Assembly (NCBI GenBank): GCA_031426815.1
Contig: JASJPG010000054.1
Location: 28,304-92,303, forward strand
DNA from: PFJX01 sp031426815
GTDB taxonomy: Bacteria > Pseudomonadota > Gammaproteobacteria > Burkholderiales > Thiobacillaceae
Length of the DNA stretch: 64,000 bases
Reading direction: 5' to 3'
Both the position numbers and the translations under genes were made by a program. Position 1 is the stretch's first letter. Each line of letters opens with the position of its first letter. Positions 47,608 through 56,018 of this stretch are shown here, piece by piece. The notes below the pieces were generated by a model. It searched no databases, had not been told where the DNA came from, and was given only the letters and a program-made list of their open reading frames with translations.

Positions 47608-47798
47608 CCGGCGAGACGCCGGAGGCCGGGAGCGCGGGCCACAAGTTCCCCCCTTTGAAAAAGGGGGGTAGGGGGGATTTATGAGACATCCGCGTAGGCC
47701 ACCGCCGTCAAATCCCCCTCGATCCCCCTTTACAAAGGGGGAAGCTATTTCGCCCAAGGTAAGTGGTAGGCAAACCCGCGGGCGGGACGCCCGCGCTC
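47608..47798. repeat. Cluster of repeat families B and C between convergent genes
   Basis: A family B unit (47608-47638) is followed by a C-type core at 47646-47744. The core has CCCCCCTTTGAAAAAGGGGGG on one side and CCCCCTTTACAAAGGGGG on the other. A further family B unit lies at 47777-47798. The C core lacks the GCGTTAAG ends of the complete copies at 50448 and 52077, so it is a decayed relative. No gene is seen in 47601-47804. Confidence 0.75.
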
Positions 47799-47804
47799 CA
47801 ATGC

Positions 47805-50414
47805 CTAAACCTTCAGCACGCCGAGCAAGTCCTGTTCGAGTCCCAGCCGGACCGAGGCCCGTTCCAGGCTTTCGCCTTCGATCACGAATACGTCTTCGGC
47901 GCGGCTGCCGAGGGTGTTGATGCGGGCGGTGAGCACGCTGGCGCCGTGCCGATGCAGCACCTGGGCGACGTGGGCGAGCAGGCCGGGGCGGTCGCCGGCG
48001 GTGAAGGTGAGCACGTAATCACGTCGGTTGTCGCTCGGCGCCAGGCTGACTTCCGGTTCCAGCGGGAAGGCTTTCAGGCGGCGCGGCACGCGGCCGCCGG
48101 GCAGCGCGCCCAGTGGCTCATGGCGCTTCAATTCGGCGGCCAGTTCGTGTTCGATGTAATTCAGGAAGTCGCGGTAGGGCACTTGCGGGTGTTCCGGATC
48201 GACCGCGTAGAACGTGTCGAGCGCGCGGCCGTCGTGCGTGGTGTGGATGCGCGCGGCCAGGATGCTGTAGCCGAGACGGGCGAAGAAGGCGCAGATACGG
48301 GCGAACAGCGCTTCCTCGTCGGGCGTGAACACCAGCACTTCGACGCCTTCGCCGACCGGTGCCAGACGCGCCCGCACGATGCTGTCGTTCTGGCTCTGCG
48401 CGGCGTTCAGCACCGGCAGCAGGCGGCGCGTTTGCCAGGCGATGTCGCGCGCGTCCTGGCGCAGGAAATAGATGTCGTCGAGCTGTTTCCACAGCGCGTT
48501 TTCGCTGTCCGGCGCGAAGCCGTACAGGCGTAGTTGCGTGCGCGCCTGTTCCTTTTTCTCCTCGATGCCATCGCTGCGCGGCGCGTTGCCTTCCAGCACC
48601 TGGCGCGCGGCCAGGTACAGTTCGCGCGTCAGCTTGTCCTTCCAGGCATTCCACACCTTCGGGCTGGTGCCGCGGATGTCGGCCATGGTGAGCAGATACA
48701 GCGCGGTCAGGTGGCGCACGTCGCCGCAGCGCGCGGCGAAGGCGGCAATCACGTCGGGATCGGAGAGATCCTGCTTCTGCGCGGTTTGCGACAGGTTGAG
48801 GTGTTGCGCCACCAGCCAGACCACCAGTTCGGTATCGGTTTCGTCCAAGCCGTGCGAAACGCAGAAGCGGCGCGCATCGACCGCGCCGAGGCTGGAATGA
48901 TCGCCGCCGCGGCCCTTGCCGATGTCGTGGAACAAGGCGGCCAGCAACAGCAGTTCCTGTTGTTCGAATTCGTTGATCAGACGGTGCGCGAGCGGGAATT
49001 CGTGGGCGTATTCCGGCACCGCCAGACGGCGCAGATTGCGCAGCACCATCAGCACATGCTCGTCGACCGGGTAGATGTGGAACTGGTCGTGCTGCATCTG
49101 GCCGGTGATGCGGCCGAACAACGGAATGTAGCGGCCGAGGATGCCGAGCCGGTGCATCAGGCGCATGGCCAGCGTGACGCCCTTGGGTTCCGCCAGCAGT
49201 TCGATGAAGCGGCGATGATTTTCCGCGTCATGCCGGAAGGCGGAGTCGATACCGCGCCCGGCGCGGGCAAGCGCGCGCAACAGACGCGGCGTGCAGCCGT
49301 TGACGCCGGGTTCGCGCGCCAGCACCAGGAAGGTTTCCAGCAGCAGTTCCGGATGCCGTTCGAACAGGTCTTCCTCGGCATCGAGCAGATTGCCGGCGAT
49401 GCTGTAGTGGATGAAGTCTTCCGAGTCGGAATCCTGCGCCAGGGCGCGCGTGGCGACCGGCGGCAACAGGCGGGAACGCAATTCGCCCATGACCAGTTCG
49501 TTGACCAGACGGATATGCCGCGCCGCCCGGTAGTAGCGCTGCATCAGGCGTTCGGAGGCGCGGCGTAGCGAGTCGCCGCTGCTGTTGGTCGCTTGCGTGA
49601 CGCCCATGCCCTGCGCGATGCGTTCCTGGAATTCGAACAACAGGCGGTCTTCGCGCCGGTTGGCGTACAAATGCAGGCGGATGCGCAGATGCTCCAGCAG
49701 ATTCAGTTCGGCGCTCGCTGTGCGGGCTTCCGCGCTGCCGAGCAGGCCTGCGCGCGCCAGCCCGTGCAGGTTATCGGCCAGATGCGCGGCGCGCGCGACC
49801 CAGATCAGCGTCTGCACGTCGCGCAGGCCACCCGGACTTTCCTTCAGATTCGGTTCCAGCAGCAGCGCGACGTCGGTATGGCGGCCATGGCGGACTTTCT
49901 GTTCGAGAAACTTGGCCTGGAAAAAGACCGCCGGGTCGATCTGCTCGTTCAGGGCATCCTGCATCCGCCGCAACAGCGCGCGGTCGCCCGCCAGCCAGCG
50001 TGATTCCAGCATGTTGGTCTGGATCGTGATGTCCTGCGCCGATTCGGCCAGGCACTCGGACAGGCTGCGCACGCTATGCCCGATCGGCAGGCCGACATCC
50101 CACAACAGCGCGATGAGCGGTTCGAAGCGGGCGCGTTCCGCTTCGCTCAGATCGTCATCGAACAGGATCAACACATCGACATCGGATTGCGGATACAGCT
50201 CGCCGCGTCCGTAACCGCCGACGGCAACCAGCGTCGCGTGCGCCGGCAGTTCGTGTGCGGCCCAGATTTCCTTCAGGGTCTGGTCGGACAGGCGGGAAAG
50301 TCCGCCCAGCAGCGCTTTCGCGGCCGGGCGGGCCAGATAGGTCTGGAACAGTTGCTTGCGCGCGTTGAGCAGGCCATCGCGCCAGGCCGCGACGCGGGCA
50401 AAGTCGGGGTTCAT
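47805..50414 (-). CDS. glnD: PII uridylyltransferase / uridylyl-removing enzyme
   Basis: An 869-residue nitrogen-status sensor that uridylylates and deuridylylates PII. The nucleotidyltransferase motif is GGYGRGELYPQSDVDVLIL with D78 and D80. The HD domain for removal is LAALFHDIGKGRGGDHS, and two C-terminal ACT domains bind glutamine (EVLVFTPDEEALFARICAFFARLGYSIL and DYVLTFTAGDRPGLLAHVAQVL). Length and order match the family. It is downstream of map in the same direction, a frequent proteobacterial order, but a mobile element separates the two genes here. Confidence 0.97.
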   Translation of the reverse strand: MNPDFARVAAWRDGLLNARKQLFQTYLARPAAKALLGGLSRLSDQTLKEIWAAHELPAHATLVAVGGYGRGELYPQSDVDVLILFDDDLSEAERARFEPLIALLWDVGLPIGHSVRSLSECLAESAQDITIQTNMLESRWLAGDRALLRRMQDALNEQIDPAVFFQAKFLEQKVRHGRHTDVALLLEPNLKESPGGLRDVQTLIWVARAAHLADNLHGLARAGLLGSAEARTASAELNLLEHLRIRLHLYANRREDRLLFEFQERIAQGMGVTQATNSSGDSLRRASERLMQRYYRAARHIRLVNELVMGELRSRLLPPVATRALAQDSDSEDFIHYSIAGNLLDAEEDLFERHPELLLETFLVLAREPGVNGCTPRLLRALARAGRGIDSAFRHDAENHRRFIELLAEPKGVTLAMRLMHRLGILGRYIPLFGRITGQMQHDQFHIYPVDEHVLMVLRNLRRLAVPEYAHEFPLAHRLINEFEQQELLLLAALFHDIGKGRGGDHSSLGAVDARRFCVSHGLDETDTELVVWLVAQHLNLSQTAQKQDLSDPDVIAAFAARCGDVRHLTALYLLTMADIRGTSPKVWNAWKDKLTRELYLAARQVLEGNAPRSDGIEEKKEQARTQLRLYGFAPDSENALWKQLDDIYFLRQDARDIAWQTRRLLPVLNAAQSQNDSIVRARLAPVGEGVEVLVFTPDEEALFARICAFFARLGYSILAARIHTTHDGRALDTFYAVDPEHPQVPYRDFLNYIEHELAAELKRHEPLGALPGGRVPRRLKAFPLEPEVSLAPSDNRRDYVLTFTAGDRPGLLAHVAQVLHRHGASVLTARINTLGSRAEDVFVIEGESLERASVRLGLEQDLLGVLKV

Positions 50415-50434
50415 CTGGAAAGCCTTGCTTGTAG

Positions 50435-50646
50435 GTGCGAATTCATTTTCTCAATACGCGTTAAGTAGTGATGCACGAGTTCCCCCCTTTGAAAAAGGGG
50501 GGTTAGGGGGGATTTGCCGACCGTGGAGTTTGTTCATCCCGTGGAGAAATCCCCCCCGCCCCCCTTTGCAAAGGGGGGAGTCCGCGCGGAGGCTGCTGCG
50601 CCTCGGTCATCCCTACCTAACGAGAATTGAGCCAATTCATTCGCAC
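50435..50646. repeat. Interrupted GTGCGAATTCATTCGCAC repeat
   Basis: The left half GTGCGAATTCATT begins at 50435 and the right half AATTCATTCGCAC ends at 50646. Eight bases, AATTCATT, are present on both sides (50440-50447 and 50634-50641). This is what an 8-bp target duplication inside the palindrome seen intact at 11079-11096 would look like. Confidence 0.75.
50448..50633. mobile_element. MITE-like element, family C, copy 1 (186 bp)
   Basis: A non-coding element bounded by an 8-bp direct repeat. Its terminal inverted repeats are TTCTCAATACGCGTTAAG and, at the other end, the complement of GGCTCAATTCTCGTTAG. The core has two hairpins built on CCCCCCTTTGAAAAAGGGGGG and CCCCCCTTTGCAAAGGGGGG. 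It encodes no transposase, so it would need one in trans. It separates map from glnD. Confidence 0.75.
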
Positions 50647-50675
50647 AACAAATGAATTCGCCGTGCCGAACCGGT

Positions 50676-51497
50676 TCATGCGGCGGCGGCAGCCGGCGCG
50701 GTGATGAAGGCGGGGATGGCGGGTGAGCCGGCCGACAGAGTCAGTACTTCGTAGCCGGTTTCGGTGACCAGCACGGTGTGTTCCCACTGTGCCGAGAGGG
50801 CGTGGTCCTTGGTCACCACGGTCCAGCCGTCGCCGAGCATGCGGATGTCGCGCTTGCCGGCGTTGATCATCGGTTCGACGGTGAAGATCATGCCGGCCTG
50901 CAGGATCGGCCCGGTGCCGGCTTTGCCGTAATGGAGGACTTGCGGCTCTTCGTGGAAGTTGCGGCCGATGCCGTGGCCGCAGAATTCGCGCACCACCGTG
51001 TAGCCGTTCGCTTCCGCGTATTTCTGGATGGCGGCGCCGATATCGCCGAGACGGCCGCCGGCGCGCACCACGGCGATGCCCTTCCACATGCATTCGTAGG
51101 TGATGTCGGTCAGCCGGCGCGCCTGGATATTGGGTTCGCCGACGTAGAACATGCGCGAGGTGTCGCCGTGCCAGCCGTGCTTGATGACGGTGATGTCGAG
51201 GTTCACCACATCGCCGGATTTGAGTTTCTTCTCGCCCGGCACGCCGTGGCAGACCTGATGATTGACTGAGGTGCAGATCGACTTGGGGTAGGGCGCATGG
51301 CCGGGCGGCGCGTAGTGCAGCGGCGCGGGAACGCAGCCTTGCACGTCGACCATGTAGTCGTGGCAGAGCTTGTCCAGCTCGCCGGTGGTGATGCCGGGTT
51401 TCACGAACGGGGTGATGTAATCCAGGACTTCCGAGCCGAGACGGCCGGCGATGCGCATTTTTTCGATTTCTTCAGGGGTTTTTATCGTGATGGACAT
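50676..51497 (-). CDS. map: Methionine aminopeptidase type I
   Basis: A 273-residue enzyme that removes the initiator methionine. The metal ligands are visible: DITVIKHGWHGDTSRMF (two Asp), GHGIGRNFHEEPQVLHYG (His), MIFTVEPMINAG (Glu) and SAQWEHTVLVTETGYEVL (Glu). The segment ICTSVNHQVCHGVPG holds the conserved active-site His. It ends with a short Ala-rich tail (ITAPAAAAA). Start MSITIKT at 51497. Confidence 0.97.
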   Translation of the reverse strand: MSITIKTPEEIEKMRIAGRLGSEVLDYITPFVKPGITTGELDKLCHDYMVDVQGCVPAPLHYAPPGHAPYPKSICTSVNHQVCHGVPGEKKLKSGDVVNLDITVIKHGWHGDTSRMFYVGEPNIQARRLTDITYECMWKGIAVVRAGGRLGDIGAAIQKYAEANGYTVVREFCGHGIGRNFHEEPQVLHYGKAGTGPILQAGMIFTVEPMINAGKRDIRMLGDGWTVVTKDHALSAQWEHTVLVTETGYEVLTLSAGSPAIPAFITAPAAAAA

Positions 51498-51623
51498 GGT
51501 GCGCAGAGGCGAATTGGTAAGCCGGGAAGGGCGGTCAGAATAGGGGCGAGGGCGCTGAATGTAAAGTTTGAGCGGCTTGCTCTGGAATGGTTTCTGGCAA
51601 TGATTTCAAGCGGATAGCACTGG

Positions 51624-52064
51624 TTATTGAAGGGTTTCGGCGTCTGGAAACGCGAGTGTCATGATGTTGCGTCCGGCATCGCGTCGATACTTGATCGACC
51701 CGGCCAGGGCGCGCACCAGATTGAGGCCGACACCGCCGAGCCGTTCCGGGTCCGCAGGCAGCGGCAACGCGCTGAGCGGGTCGAACGGCCGGGCGCTGTC
51801 GCTGAAGGTGACGCGCGCCAGATTGCCGTCGATGTGCAACGCCAGGGTTACGCGGGCGTCGCATTCCTCGCCGTAGCCATGGTGGATGGCATTGGCGAAC
51901 AATTCTTCGACCGCCAGTTGCATCCGTTTCGTCGTCGCGGCAGCGAGTCCGCCTGCCCTCGTTTCCCGTTCGATCCAGGCGAGCAGTCCCGGCAGGGCGG
52001 CAAAGCGCGCTGCAACGGAAATTTCCCTAGAATCGGGGGCGTTGGATGGGTTTTCAGGAGACAA
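51624..52064 (-). CDS. RsbW-type anti-sigma factor / serine kinase domain
   Basis: A 146-residue HATPase_c_2 protein. It has N box MQLAVEELFANAIHHGYG, G1 box FSDSARPFDPLS and G2 box GGVGLNLVRALAGSIKYRRDAGRN. Such proteins hold sigma factors or regulate partner-switching modules with SpoIIE phosphatases. The start is uncertain: no ATG or GTG precedes the domain, TTG at 52064 gives a family-typical length, and reading further upstream enters the inserted element at 52077. Its 5' end overlaps the original leader of the divergent FecR-like gene. Confidence 0.75.
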   Translation of the reverse strand: MSPENPSNAPDSREISVAARFAALPGLLAWIERETRAGGLAAATTKRMQLAVEELFANAIHHGYGEECDARVTLALHIDGNLARVTFSDSARPFDPLSALPLPADPERLGGVGLNLVRALAGSIKYRRDAGRNIMTLAFPDAETLQ

Positions 52065-52076
52065 GATGAATAAAGC

Positions 52077-52252
52077 TCGATTGGCGTTAAGTCGTGATGT
52101 ACGAGTCCCCCCCTTTGAAAAAGGGGGGTTAGGGGGGATTTGCCGACCGCTGAGTTTGCTCAACCCGTGGAGAAATCCCCCCAGCCCCCCTTTTCAAAGG
52201 GGGCTCGGAAGCAGCTCCCTCTTGGTCATTCGTACTTAACGCGAAAACAGTC
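52077..52252. mobile_element. MITE-like element, family C, copy 2 (about 176 bp)
   Basis: The same element type as at 50448-50633. The ends are TCGATTGGCGTTAAGTCG and CGTACTTAACGCGAAAACAG, with the inner repeat GCGTTAAGT (52084-52092) matched by ACTTAACGC (52234-52242). The core has the same CCCCCCTTTGAAAAAGGGGGG hairpins. It is flanked by ATGAATAAAGC at 52066-52076 and 52253-52263, an 11-bp direct repeat consistent with a target duplication that includes the start codon of the FecR-like gene. Confidence 0.75.
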
Positions 52253-52711
52253 ATGAATAAAGCAATCTGGGTGCTGGCCGCGATTTTCGCCTTTTTCTCG
52301 TTCTCCGCCACGGCGCGGGAGTTCGTTTCCGCCGGCACGATCAAAGTCAGCAAGGGGCAGGTCAATGTCATCCGCGCCGGTTCGACGCTCAAGGTAGGCG
52401 TCGGCGACCGGATCTATGCCACGGACAAGGTTCGCACCGGCGCCGACGGTTCGGTCGGCATCACGTTGAAAGACAACACCTTGCTCTCGGCCGGGCCGAA
52501 TTCGCTGATCTCCATCGATAAATTCAGCTTCAACAGTTCCACCCACGCCGGCGCCATGTCGGTCGGCGTCAGGCGCGGCACGCTTTCGGTGGCCACCGGC
52601 AAGATCGCCAAACAGACGCCGGAATCGATCGACTTCCACACCCCGTCTTCCATCCTCGGTGTGCGCGGCACCGAATTCCTGATTGAAGTGGTTGGCGGCG
52701 AGGAGGAGTGA
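52253..52711 (+). CDS. Secreted FecR-domain protein
   Basis: A 152-residue protein with a signal peptide (AIWVLAAIFAFFSFSATA) and a FecR domain (GQVNVIRAGSTLKVGVGDRIYATDKVRTGADGSVGITLKDNTLLSAGPNSLISI...TPSSILGVRGTEFLIEV). It probably acts in the periplasm with the OmpA-like lipoprotein encoded 1 nt downstream. Its own start (52253) has no ribosome-binding site. The original one, AGGAGA at 52056-52061, now precedes the duplicated ATG at 52066 on the other side of the inserted element. Confidence 0.85.
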   Translation: MNKAIWVLAAIFAFFSFSATAREFVSAGTIKVSKGQVNVIRAGSTLKVGVGDRIYATDKVRTGADGSVGITLKDNTLLSAGPNSLISIDKFSFNSSTHAGAMSVGVRRGTLSVATGKIAKQTPESIDFHTPSSILGVRGTEFLIEVVGGEEE

Positions 52712-52712
52712 A

Positions 52713-53291
52713 ATGCAGCGCATCGTTTTGTTCCTGAGTGTGGTTTTTCTGGCCGGCTGCGCGAGCGAACGCATCGTGCTGCTGCCTTCCGCCGACGGCC
52801 ATGCCAGCGCCGTCGTGGTGCGCAACAGCCAGGGCGAGCAACGACTCGATCAACCTTATGCGGCAAACGTGCGGCGCAGCGCGTTCCACCGCGTCAAGCT
52901 GAGCAAGCCGGAACAGATCCAGAAACAGTACGGCGCGACGTTGTCGGCCCAACCGGCGCGGGCGAACCGCTACATGGTCTTTTTCGACGAGGGCAGCGAT
53001 GCGCTGTCGGAGGCGTCGCTGCGCGAAATCGCGCTGGCCAAGGCCGAGATCGACCAACGGATAGCGCCTGAAATCATGGTGATCGGCCATACCGACCGCG
53101 CCGGCAGCGAGGAAATCAACGAAGCCCTGTCGCAACGCCGGGTCGAAGCGGTGCGCGGCTGGCTGCTGGCGGCCGGCATCGCCGAGACCGACATCGAAAC
53201 AGCCTCGCGCGGCGAACGCGAACCCTTGGTGCCCACCGCCGATGGCATCGCCGATCCGAAGAATCGGCGGGTGGAAATCAGCGTGCGTTGA
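52713..53291 (+). CDS. OmpA-like peptidoglycan-binding lipoprotein
   Basis: A 192-residue lipoprotein (signal MQRIVLFLSVVFLAGC) with a C-terminal OmpA-like domain: MVFFDEGSDALSEASLREIALAKAEI...VIGHTDRAGSEEINEALSQRRVEAVRGWLLAAGI...NRRVEISVR. The HTD and NRRVEI signatures support peptidoglycan binding. AGGAGGAG precedes the ATG at 52713. FecR and OmpA genes in this order usually precede a CHASE2 adenylate cyclase or kinase gene, which is missing here. Confidence 0.88.
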   Translation: MQRIVLFLSVVFLAGCASERIVLLPSADGHASAVVVRNSQGEQRLDQPYAANVRRSAFHRVKLSKPEQIQKQYGATLSAQPARANRYMVFFDEGSDALSEASLREIALAKAEIDQRIAPEIMVIGHTDRAGSEEINEALSQRRVEAVRGWLLAAGIAETDIETASRGEREPLVPTADGIADPKNRRVEISVR

Positions 53292-53446
53292 GTGGTGGCC
53301 TGCCTGTAGGAGTCCCTCGCACTCATGCCCCGCTGAGCCATGTCAGCGCCATGGGCGTCGAATTACAGCTTGTACCCGAGTGCCCATGTCGTCCCCCGTT
53401 ACTACATTTCATAGCATTACGTAGCCTTCGACACGGGACGGATACC

Positions 53447-53833
53447 ATGCATGTGGCCAAAGATGACATAGACATCAAGATGAATATTCCCGGTGCCGTG
53501 CTTCGCCAACGCATGGATTTCGGCGAGGCGACCGGCTTGGGCCCGATCAGCGGTGAATATTTCAGCCTATCGGCCGGTGTCGATACCACGCCGCTTTTTC
53601 AGGGTTTGGAGGGTGATGCCTGCCAATGCCCGCATTGGGGCTTCGTTCTGGATGGCCGGCTCACCACGACCGACGCGAACGGTGTCGAGGAAACCGTCAA
53701 CGCGAATGACCTTTTTTACTGGCCGCCGGGGCACAACGTGAAGGTCGAGGCGGACGCGGAAATCATCATGTTCAGCCCCCAGCACGCGCACAGCCAAGTC
53801 ATTGAGCATATGAAAAAGAAGGTAGGCGCCTGA
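53447..53833 (+). CDS. Cupin-like protein
   Basis: A 128-residue protein with a single cupin-like core (TTPLFQGLEGDACQCPHWGFVLDGRLTTTDANGVEETVNANDLFYWPPGHNVKVEADAEIIMFSP). The metal-binding pattern is only partly conserved: one His in CPHWGFVLDG, and one His in PPGHNVKV. The ligand is unknown. Start MHVAKDD at 53447. It is followed after 117 bp by the flavin oxidase gene and may be co-transcribed with it. Confidence 0.65.
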   Translation: MHVAKDDIDIKMNIPGAVLRQRMDFGEATGLGPISGEYFSLSAGVDTTPLFQGLEGDACQCPHWGFVLDGRLTTTDANGVEETVNANDLFYWPPGHNVKVEADAEIIMFSPQHAHSQVIEHMKKKVGA

Positions 53834-53950
53834 GGCCTGTTGTTCCGTTGTTCCGCCCGTCGCCGGCTATCGAGCCGGAACCACGACGGCGGTGCCGTCG
53901 CTCCGCTGCCCCCGCAAGAGGGGCAGTCAAAAACACAGGAGGCAAACATC

Positions 53951-55327
53951 ATGGACGCAATGAAACTCGAAGCGTTGAAAGAAAAATTCAGCGGGGAAGT
54001 CGTGCTTCCCGGCGATGCAGCCTATGAAGACGCGCGCAGGATATGGAATGCGATGATCGACCGGCATCCCGCGGCCATCGCCCACTGCGGCACCACCGCG
54101 GATGTCGTCCTCGCGGTGAACTTCGCGCGCGACAACGGGCTTCTGCTCGCGGTTCGCGGCGGCGGCCACAACATCGCCGGCAACGCCCTCTGCGACGACG
54201 GCATCGTCGTCGACCTGTCGCGGATGAAGGCCGCCAGCGTCGATCCCGGCGCGCGCCGCGTCGTGATCGAGGGCGGCGCCACGCTGGCCGACCTCGACGC
54301 GGCGTGCCAGGCGCACGGCCTCGCCACGCCGGTCGGCATCAATTCCACTACCGGCGTCGCCGGCCTGACGCTGGGCGGCGGCTTCGGCTGGCTCAGCCGC
54401 AAGTACGGCATGACCATCGACAACCTCGAAGCCGCCGAGGTCGTGACCGCAGCCGGCGAGGTGGTGCGTGCCAGCGCCGGCGAGCATGCCGACCTGTTCT
54501 GGGCCCTGCGCGGCGGCGGCGGCAACTTCGGCGTCGTCACCCGTTTCGAGTTCCGCCTGCACCCGGTCGGCCCCGACTTGCTGAGCGGCCTGATCGTCTA
54601 TCCACTCGCCGAGGCGAACAGCGTGCTGCGCCAGTACCGCGAATTCGCCGCGCGGGCGCCGGACGAACTCGCGGTGTGGGCCGTCGTGCGCCTGGCGCCG
54701 CCGCTGCCGTTCCTGCCCGAGGCGGCGCACGGCAGCGGGATGATCGCGCTGGCGCTGTGCTATGCCGGCGAGCCTGCGGCGGGCGAGGCGCTCATCGCGC
54801 CGCTGCGCAAGTTCGGCCCCCCCCTGGGTGAGCACGTCGGCGTGCAGCCGTACGCCGCCTGGCAGCAGGCGTTCGACCCGCTGCTGGCCCCCGGCGCGCG
54901 CAACTACTGGAAATCGCACAATTTCGTCACGCTGGCGGACGGATTGTTCGACGCCGTCACCGCCGCCATCGACCAGTTGCCGTCGCCCCAATGCGAGATC
55001 TTCTTCGGCGCCATCGGCGGCGCCACCACGCGCCCCGCGCCCGACGCCACAGCGTACGCGCACCGCGATGCCCGTTTCGTCATGAATGTGCACGGCCGCT
55101 GGGAAGATCCGGCCGACGACGCGCGCTGCATCGCCTGGGCGCGCGACTTCTTCAAGGCCTCGGCGCCGTTCGCCAGCGGCGGTGTCTACGTCAATTTCCT
55201 CACCGCCGACGAGGGCGATCGCGTCCGCGCCGCCTACGGCCCGAATTACGACCGCCTCGCCCGGGTGAAGCGCGCCTACGACCCGGACAACCTGTTCCGG
55301 GTGAACCAGAACATCGCGCCGGCCTGA
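53951..55327 (+). CDS. FAD-linked oxidase of the berberine-bridge/GlcD type
   Basis: A 458-residue flavoenzyme. The FAD-binding part holds AVRGGGHNIAGNALCDDGIVVDLSRM, with the His expected for covalent flavin attachment, and GVAGLTLGGGFGWLSRKYGMTIDNL. The second attachment Cys of bicovalent enzymes is not seen. The C-terminal BBE motif is YDRLARVKRAYDPDNLFRVNQNIAP. No signal peptide. The substrate is unknown; relatives oxidise sugars or secondary metabolites. AGGAGGCAAACATC precedes the ATG at 53951. Confidence 0.9.
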   Translation: MDAMKLEALKEKFSGEVVLPGDAAYEDARRIWNAMIDRHPAAIAHCGTTADVVLAVNFARDNGLLLAVRGGGHNIAGNALCDDGIVVDLSRMKAASVDPGARRVVIEGGATLADLDAACQAHGLATPVGINSTTGVAGLTLGGGFGWLSRKYGMTIDNLEAAEVVTAAGEVVRASAGEHADLFWALRGGGGNFGVVTRFEFRLHPVGPDLLSGLIVYPLAEANSVLRQYREFAARAPDELAVWAVVRLAPPLPFLPEAAHGSGMIALALCYAGEPAAGEALIAPLRKFGPPLGEHVGVQPYAAWQQAFDPLLAPGARNYWKSHNFVTLADGLFDAVTAAIDQLPSPQCEIFFGAIGGATTRPAPDATAYAHRDARFVMNVHGRWEDPADDARCIAWARDFFKASAPFASGGVYVNFLTADEGDRVRAAYGPNYDRLARVKRAYDPDNLFRVNQNIAPA

Positions 55328-55385
55328 CCGGAAGGCCGAGATTCCGCTACGGCTTCAGCCGGGGCAAGCCAAGACCCCGAAGCAC

Positions 55386-56018
55386 TCAAGCACCACCCCG
55401 GAGAATCGCTGCAAGAGCACCGCTTCTCTTCAGGTCAAGGTATGCCTCGTTCGCAAATGTACCGGTATGAAAGGAATCCAACGATGCCTGAGTACGCGGG
55501 AAGCGGTAGTCACGATTGAAATCACCGACAGTCACGGACCTTATGCCAGCAGTCGTGGCAGATTGATCCTTGAGCGGTTCAACGTGTTGAATCGATACGC
55601 TGAATTGAAAGAACGGCCCGTTTTTGTCTTCGCCGACAAGGTGAGACACCTGAATCATCCGATTGCATTGGTTCTGCGCAAGGGATTCCGCCGTTAGCCT
55701 GACTGCCTTGTCGAGTGACTCATTCGGAGGAACGACAAGCCGAACGACTTGGTAGCGCTCATGCGTGAGAATTTCATGCAAATAACCGGTGATCTGTCGG
55801 TTTGCTTCGTGCCAGACACTTCCAACTCTAGGATCATCAAAGACGCTGCCGACGCCCCCCACCACCACGGCGCAACTTTGCTTCGCAGTGATATATGCCG
55901 GAATTTTGGTGGTGGCTTGGTTTGAATCATCAACACCCAATGCACGTGGCGTGGTCGGTGTTGAACATCCGACTGTGGCAATGGCCGATGCAAGTATTGC
56001 TAGCGTTCTGAAGCGCAT
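55386..56018 (-). CDS. Uncharacterised lipoprotein
   Basis: A 210-residue protein with a lipoprotein signal (LAILASAIATVGC, Cys18). The mature part (ITAKQSCAVVVGGVGSVFDDPRVGSVWHEANRQITGYLHEIL...GPFFQFSVSIQHVEPLKDQS) matches no family I recognise. Three further Cys could form disulfides. The gene is somewhat lower in GC than those to its left and marks the beginning of the mosaic region. It stands alone and converges on the oxidase gene. Confidence 0.7.
   Translation of the reverse strand: MRFRTLAILASAIATVGCSTPTTPRALGVDDSNQATTKIPAYITAKQSCAVVVGGVGSVFDDPRVGSVWHEANRQITGYLHEILTHERYQVVRLVVPPNESLDKAVRLTAESLAQNQCNRMIQVSHLVGEDKNGPFFQFSVSIQHVEPLKDQSATTAGIRSVTVGDFNRDYRFPRTQASLDSFHTGTFANEAYLDLKRSGALAAILRGGA

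Noticed and set aside
51886..52239. Plus-strand frame running through the mobile element before the FecR-like gene
   Set aside because: It overlaps the anti-sigma factor gene and the element. Only its last 57 codons, from 52066, matter, as a possible leader peptide, described in the findings.
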